Assembly (NCBI RefSeq): GCF_008271655.1
Contig: NZ_VKKX01000055.1
Span: forward strand, 40,553-104,552
Direction of reading: 5' to 3'
DNA from: Gemmobacter caeruleus
GTDB taxonomy: Bacteria > Pseudomonadota > Alphaproteobacteria > Rhodobacterales > Rhodobacteraceae
Length of the DNA stretch: 64,000 bases
Below the pieces are notes generated by a model, which had not been told where the DNA came from, ran no database searches, and saw nothing but the letters and a program-made list of their open reading frames with translations. Position 1 is the stretch's first letter. The number at the start of each line of letters is the position of its first letter. The translations under genes were made by a program, and so were the position numbers. Shown here one piece after another: positions 60,480 to 64,000 of the stretch.

Positions 60480-60640
60480 GATATGACCCCTTGCAGGTTG
60501 TGTTAACCTTGGGTAACTCACCTGCCACCGAGTGCACTTCGCTGATCGCCGAATGCACAAGGCGCAACCGGAGAAGGTGCCCCTCGAATCCCTTGGCAGG
60601 ATGGTATTTACCGGGCAGAAGTGGCGGTAACGCCCTGTTT
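60480..60640 (-). other. origin of transfer (oriT) with P-type nic site
   Basis: On the minus strand the sequence CCATCCTG/CCAAGGG (nick predicted between 60597 and 60596) matches the YATCCTG/Y nic consensus of RP4- and VirD2-type relaxases and the TGGCAGGAT core of Agrobacterium T-DNA borders. Right beside it lies the inverted repeat TTACCG-N11-CGGTAA (60608-60630), the position of the accessory-protein site in RP4. Other dyads are GTGCA...TGCAC (60532-60558) and AGGTT-N5-AACCT (60495-60509). The region sits between mobC/virD2 and virC1/virC2. Confidence 0.75.
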
Positions 60641-60747
60641 TGTTTGATGTACGGACCCAACCGTTCAGTGTTGCGGGTTCGGAGAAAGGAAGTGTGGGAT
60701 GCGTCTTGTGGCATCAGCGACGTGTGATCAGGGCTATGCCTTATGAT

Positions 60748-60840
60748 ACACGCCTTGCGCGATCAGATAAAAGACATACGCATCCAGTAATCAGACAAGC
60801 GATTAAAGATATACGCCTTGCGCAATAGGAGTTGCGCGAG
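60748..60840. repeat. ACGCCTTGCGC direct repeats before virC1
   Basis: The 11-bp sequence ACGCCTTGCGC occurs at 60750-60760 and again at 60813-60823, exactly 63 bp apart, which is six helical turns. A related ATACGC lies between (60777). A TTGCGCAA palindrome and a further GTTGCGCGAG follow. The spacing suggests a cooperative DNA-binding site, maybe for the VirC proteins, or operators controlling virC1. Confidence 0.5.
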
Positions 60841-60959
60841 ATGGTTTCTGATATCCGCGGTCGTGGTTCGGATTTATGAGATGCGATTTAGGATAAAAGT
60901 TTTCAGCGATCGGCATTCAGAAAAATGGGATCGGCGATACGCGAAGTGAGGGAGGTGAT

Positions 60960-61685
60960 ATGGGTTACGGAATACGGGTTGTTCTGGTGATGAACAGGAA
61001 GGGCGGATCGGGCAAGAGCACGCTCTGCCGCGCCCTCGCCTCTGCCGCAGCAAGTCGCGGCGAGACGGTCACGATCTTCGACACGGATGCCTCGAAGTCT
61101 TGCCTCAAGTGGATGAAGGCGGGGCAAGAGGCCGGAAACTGGTCGCCGCTGGTCGAGGTGATCCACACACTTGATGCCCACCGGGTCGTCGAGGCGATTG
61201 ACCAGATCTATGAACAGCCGGACCAAGAACATCTGATCCTGATCGACACCTTCGGCGGCGGATCTGAAGCGCAAGACGTTCTGGCGGTCGCAGCGCACCG
61301 GATCATTTGCCCGATGATGCTGTCGCGCGGCGATCTCAGCGAGACCCTTGAGACGGCCAGCTGGTATCTGAAGCTGCGGGGGCGGGTCGACAACCCGGAT
61401 GAGCTTGCCGGCTTCTCTGTTGTGTTCAGCCGTGTGCAGGTCCGGCTTTCTGAGGCGGAGCGCGCGGTGGCGGATGAACTCTTCCGGTCATTGCCCGCCT
61501 GCGAGGCCTGGCTGTCCAATCGCAGCGCCTATGTCCGGATGGACAAGGAAGGGCTCCTCGGCCCGATCGCGGACAAGACGCCTAACCGCGGGTTGGCGGC
61601 GCATCTTCAGACGGCCGTGAAGGAGGCAGGGGAGCTTCTCGACGAAATCGATCAGTTGATCGCGGCCCCGGCGGAGGTCGCATAA
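60960..61685 (+). CDS. virC1: VirC1/ParA-like ATPase
   Basis: Predicted 241-aa ATPase of the ParA/MinD family. The deviant Walker A is NRKGGSGKSTLC near 13-24; Walker B LILIDTFGG near 93-101 is clear. In Agrobacterium VirC1 binds near the border and promotes transfer-strand formation and relaxosome positioning at the pole. Here it lies beside oriT and is followed by a VirC2-like gene, with GGAGGTGAT before the ATG. A ParA for plasmid partition is the alternative; no ParB gene is seen. Confidence 0.82.
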   Translation: MGYGIRVVLVMNRKGGSGKSTLCRALASAAASRGETVTIFDTDASKSCLKWMKAGQEAGNWSPLVEVIHTLDAHRVVEAIDQIYEQPDQEHLILIDTFGGGSEAQDVLAVAAHRIICPMMLSRGDLSETLETASWYLKLRGRVDNPDELAGFSVVFSRVQVRLSEAERAVADELFRSLPACEAWLSNRSAYVRMDKEGLLGPIADKTPNRGLAAHLQTAVKEAGELLDEIDQLIAAPAEVA

Positions 61686-62398
61686 TGGCACCGCGTAAAG
61701 ATCAGATGCGGATCATCCGGCAGGACGCGGGTTTTTCAGCGAAGCTTGGGTTTGGTGGGATGGTCGCGCCCCCGGCGGAGGTTGAAAGACCGAGCGCGAT
61801 GCCGTCGGCGCCGGTCAACTCCCGGCCAGAATCGAAGCCCGAGCAACCGGCAATCGTGACAGCCGCCGCACATGTCATGCCCCAACGCGATGATGATGGC
61901 GGGTTGCCCATCCGCGGAAAAGAAGAAGCCCGGAAAGAGGAGGGTGAACCGCGGGCACCAACGAACTTGGCGCGGCCCCATGCGGTGCCTGCCCCTTCCG
62001 CAGCGGCACGGGGGCAGGTTGTCTATGTTGCGGTGTCACTCACTGCCCGGCAAGCCCATCTCGCTGAAGCCTGGGCCTCAGTGGCGCGGTGCTCGGTCCA
62101 GTTCCTGATCCGTCGCGTGGCGCAGGGACTGCGTGACCAAGTCTTTGACGATTGGGAGCGCGATGGCATGCCCGAAGTCGTTGAGCCTCGCGGCGCGCGG
62201 GGCAAGCATCCGACCAGTGTTACCTTGACCCTGCGACCGCCTTTTGCAGCCGACCTGACCGCCCGGCACGATCCACTTGGGATTCTTGGTTTGGCGCGGG
62301 TCATGGGCCCGGCTTTCCGCGCGCGGTTCCAGGAGGCATTCGACATCGCCTTGGACAAGGCGCCGCTGCACACGACAACCGAGGGAGAAGAGAAATGA
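61685..62398 (+). CDS. virC2: VirC2-like DNA-binding protein
   Basis: Predicted 237 aa. The N-terminal 110 residues are low in structure (Pro/Ala/Glu-rich). The C-terminal half has the VirC2 fold pattern: VSLTARQAHLAEAWASVARC, then LIRRVAQGLRDQVF and SVTLTLRPPFAADLTARHDP. VirC2 has a tandem ribbon-helix-helix fold and binds overdrive DNA beside the T-border. The start overlaps virC1 by 1 bp, implying coupling, and the gene neighbourhood supports the assignment. Confidence 0.72.
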   Translation: MAPRKDQMRIIRQDAGFSAKLGFGGMVAPPAEVERPSAMPSAPVNSRPESKPEQPAIVTAAAHVMPQRDDDGGLPIRGKEEARKEEGEPRAPTNLARPHAVPAPSAAARGQVVYVAVSLTARQAHLAEAWASVARCSVQFLIRRVAQGLRDQVFDDWERDGMPEVVEPRGARGKHPTSVTLTLRPPFAADLTARHDPLGILGLARVMGPAFRARFQEAFDIALDKAPLHTTTEGEEK

Positions 62399-62631
62399 CT
62401 GATCAGAAAACGAATGCCCTCGACGACGACACGTCGGCAGCCAAGTTTGATGTTGGCAGGCCTGTGGAATGGATGGTCGACCCAGATCATCGCGAGAAGA
62501 TCCTCGGCGTCACCTATGAGTTCAGCCACACCGGCGAGCGCAAGACAGTTTGGTACACGGCGAACAAGCGGCGGGCGAAGAACTTCGTTGCCGTGGATGT
62601 CCCACACTCGCGGGATGTAGCAACAGTCTGA
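62395..62631 (+). CDS. small protein downstream of virC2
   Basis: Predicted 78 aa, hydrophilic, with a DHREKILGVTYEFSHTGERK core and YTANKRRAKNFVAVDVPH. The start overlaps virC2 by 4 bp, so it is probably translated. No family is recognised. It is the last gene of the virC operon. Confidence 0.55.
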   Translation: MTDQKTNALDDDTSAAKFDVGRPVEWMVDPDHREKILGVTYEFSHTGERKTVWYTANKRRAKNFVAVDVPHSRDVATV

Positions 62632-62787
62632 CATTGGCAAGCAGCTAGCGGGCAACGCCTTGGTGTCCAGTATACGCGGACAGAACGGCAACCCATCAAG
62701 TTTCTGAATCGATCCGCTGGTTTCGATTCAGAAAAGCAATTGGACTTGGAACGCGGTAGGACAGATTCTGTGCGAGGGAGACCCACC

Positions 62788-63033
62788 ATGGCTTTGGCAC
62801 ATCTGCATCGCATCGACCCTGAGGCCAACATGGCGCGGTTCTACTGCATCGATGTTGCTGCGACACTGTTCGGGGAGGTTTGTGTCATACGGGCTTGGGG
62901 CAGGATCGGAACGCGAGGTCGGACATCTCTTGAAACTTGGGCATCTCCCGCCGAGGCAGAGAAGGCAGCAGTCCGGACCCTTCGTCAGAAGGCGCGTCGC
63001 GGGTATCTACTTGCCAGCCCAATGCATCAATGA
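62788..63033 (+). CDS. single WGR-domain protein
   Basis: Predicted 81 aa consisting of one WGR domain: HLHRIDPEANMARFYCIDV and VIRAWGRIGTRGRTSLETWA, then AAVRTLRQKARRGYL. WGR domains bind DNA ends or nucleic acids, as in PARPs and MolR-like proteins. Stand-alone copies are common on alphaproteobacterial plasmids. GAGGGAG lies 7 bp before the ATG. Confidence 0.8.
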   Translation: MALAHLHRIDPEANMARFYCIDVAATLFGEVCVIRAWGRIGTRGRTSLETWASPAEAEKAAVRTLRQKARRGYLLASPMHQ

Positions 63034-63151
63034 GTTATAGATCTTGAGTCCATCGCTCATGCTTGGCCTACAGACGTCGGTCGCTTGCAGTCGTTGAAAA
63101 CACATCGCGAAAGAGCTATGGTGTTCCAACAGACTACCGGCGGAGAAAATC

Positions 63152-63442
63152 ATGGGCGTACACAAGCAGAGTGTCAGCTTCACGGATGCAGCGTTCAACT
63201 TCGCTCGCGAGTTGGTCGAAAGTGGTGAGTATCCGAACATCAGCGCTGCTGTCTCTGGCGAAATGGCCCGTGCGCGCGCAACGCGGGAGAGGGAGCGTCT
63301 TCTCTTCGAAGCCGAAGTGCAACGGCGCCTCGCGCTGCCCCCTGATGCCTGGGAGCCCGTGCGAACAGGCGAGTCCATCACGTCAGGCGCCCGCTCGCAT
63401 CTTGCCCGACTCGCAAAGACCGCCGGTGGCACCGCTGCCTGA
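63152..63442 (+). CDS. ParD-like antitoxin
   Basis: Predicted 96 aa. The N-terminal ribbon-helix-helix (KQSVSFTDAAFNFARELVES then YPNISAAVSGEM) is typical of ParD/CopG antitoxins; the C-terminal half is flexible and would cover the toxin. The stop overlaps the toxin start by 1 bp (TGATG). It would neutralise ParE and autoregulate the pair, and maintains the element in the host population. Confidence 0.8.
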   Translation: MGVHKQSVSFTDAAFNFARELVESGEYPNISAAVSGEMARARATRERERLLFEAEVQRRLALPPDAWEPVRTGESITSGARSHLARLAKTAGGTAA

Positions 63443-63774
63443 TGCGCATCGTTCGACATCCCTTGGTCGACCAAGACCTTGCAGCATTGGTAGACCACAT
63501 CGTCGACGTCACCGGCGGGGACTTCAACGCCGCCAGCAGGCGCCTTGATGAGGTGGACGACCTAATTGCCGAGATCGCTGCCAACCCGATGTCTGGAGTT
63601 CGCTTGGCCCCACCGCTGGACGGTTGGCTGGTCCGCCATGGCGGCCGCGGCTATCGTCTGACCGTCGTGTTCCGCGCCGATGTCAACAAAAACTGTGTCT
63701 TTGTCGCCCTCGTCGCCTTCGGCGGGCAGGACTGGATGACCGAGGGAGAGGCAAGGAAGTCCTTTAGAGGGTGA
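63442..63774 (+). CDS. ParE-like toxin (RelE/ParE superfamily)
   Basis: Predicted 110 aa with the RelE/ParE fold: RHPLVDQDLAALVDHIVDVT, RRLDEVDDLIAEIAANP and the conserved GYRLTVVFRADVNK strand. ParE toxins poison DNA gyrase. It forms an overlapping operon with the antitoxin. It is slightly longer than the usual 95-100 aa. Confidence 0.82.
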   Translation: MRIVRHPLVDQDLAALVDHIVDVTGGDFNAASRRLDEVDDLIAEIAANPMSGVRLAPPLDGWLVRHGGRGYRLTVVFRADVNKNCVFVALVAFGGQDWMTEGEARKSFRG

Positions 63775-63897
63775 CCGGGGTCCCAGTGACCGAAAGAGCG
63801 TGCGGCACAGTTCAACTTTGCGCTTACAGCGCCGTGCCGCAGAATTTTGATTATGTAATGCGCTCTACAAAAAGTAAGCATGCGCCGAGAGCCGCGG

Positions 63898-64000
63898 TTA
63901 TGCAGCCTTGACGTTGGCTTTTTCCGACGGCTTCCACTGCCACGGCAGCAATTCCGGCAGTCGAGAGACCGGCAGGTCTGAGATCCGGGCGATGACGTCT
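63898..64000 (-). mobile_element. IS66-family transposase, C-terminal end (runs off window)
   Basis: The minus strand encodes DVIARISDLPVSRLPELLPW and further to KANVKAA plus stop, the characteristic end of IS66-family (TnpC) transposases. Only 34 codons fall inside the window; the rest lies beyond its right end. A possible hairpin, TGCGGCAC/GTGCCGCA, at 63801-63841 lies outside the gene. Confidence 0.82.

Noticed and set aside
60960..61685. Plasmid partition ParA
   Set aside because: No ParB gene is near, while oriT, a relaxase and a VirC2-like gene are; VirC1 fits better, although ParA is not excluded.
1..64000. CRISPR arrays, tRNA or rRNA genes
   Set aside because: No regular spaced repeats, cloverleaf-like or ribosomal sequences were noticed on reading either strand.

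Overview
The window looks like part of a plasmid, chromid or integrative conjugative element from an alphaproteobacterium, most likely a Rhodobacteraceae member (Paracoccus/Roseobacter type). The evidence is high GC, many GTG/TTG starts, tightly overlapping genes, an Agrobacterium-like VirB/VirD4/VirD2/VirC conjugation set, and periplasmic c-type cytochrome and copper-handling genes typical of that family. This is inference; no rRNA or tRNA is present to confirm it.

Region 1 (about 1-20950) is a copper and cell-envelope island. A plus-strand operon (521-8797) starts at a CueR-like promoter. It encodes an L,D-transpeptidase, a small secreted protein, three c-type cytochromes, a FixH/YtkA-like protein, a CPTC membrane protein, a ferric-reductase-like membrane protein, PBP2, a DsbA-like protein and a periplasmic-binding-like protein. 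Next come a DUF411 protein, a lipoprotein, a Met-rich multicopper oxidase and a TlpA-like thioredoxin. An IS3-family element (13338-14605) separates these from a minus-strand set: lnt, a 57-aa membrane protein, SCO, PCuAC, SCO, an M23 peptidase and DUF411. A second L,D-transpeptidase closes the island. At least three, possibly four, promoters here have the 19-bp spacer and central dyad of MerR-family control.

Region 2 (21030-27959) handles other metals. mntH and mntR are divergent around a GTTAG-N6-CTAAC operator. A lead/cadmium/zinc-type operon (P1B ATPase, ICMT-like methyltransferase, lspA, dsbB, dsbA) is divergent from a MerR/PbrR-like regulator, with a textbook MerR-type promoter between them.

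Region 3 (28359-46136) is a VirB/VirD4 type IV secretion system. It runs from a VirB1-like transglycosylase through virB2, B3, B4, a small lipoprotein, a VirB5-transglycosylase chimera, virB5, B6, B8, B9, B10 and B11 to virD4, with a 736-aa protein just before virD4. That protein shares a C-terminal domain with the relaxase.

Region 4 (46308-57203) is a catabolic cargo between the two halves of the transfer system: a WYL protein, an IclR regulator, a cyclase-family hydrolase, a cupin, an SDR, a 3-hydroxyacyl-CoA-dehydrogenase-like enzyme, a complete Liv-type ABC importer, and a BKACE gene broken by a 318-bp insert carrying an IS1380 transposase remnant.

Region 5 (57482-64000) holds an HTH regulator, the VirD2-like relaxase and its MobC-like partner, an origin of transfer with a recognisable P-type nic site, virC1/virC2, a WGR protein, a ParD/ParE toxin-antitoxin pair, and the end of an IS66-family transposase running off the window.
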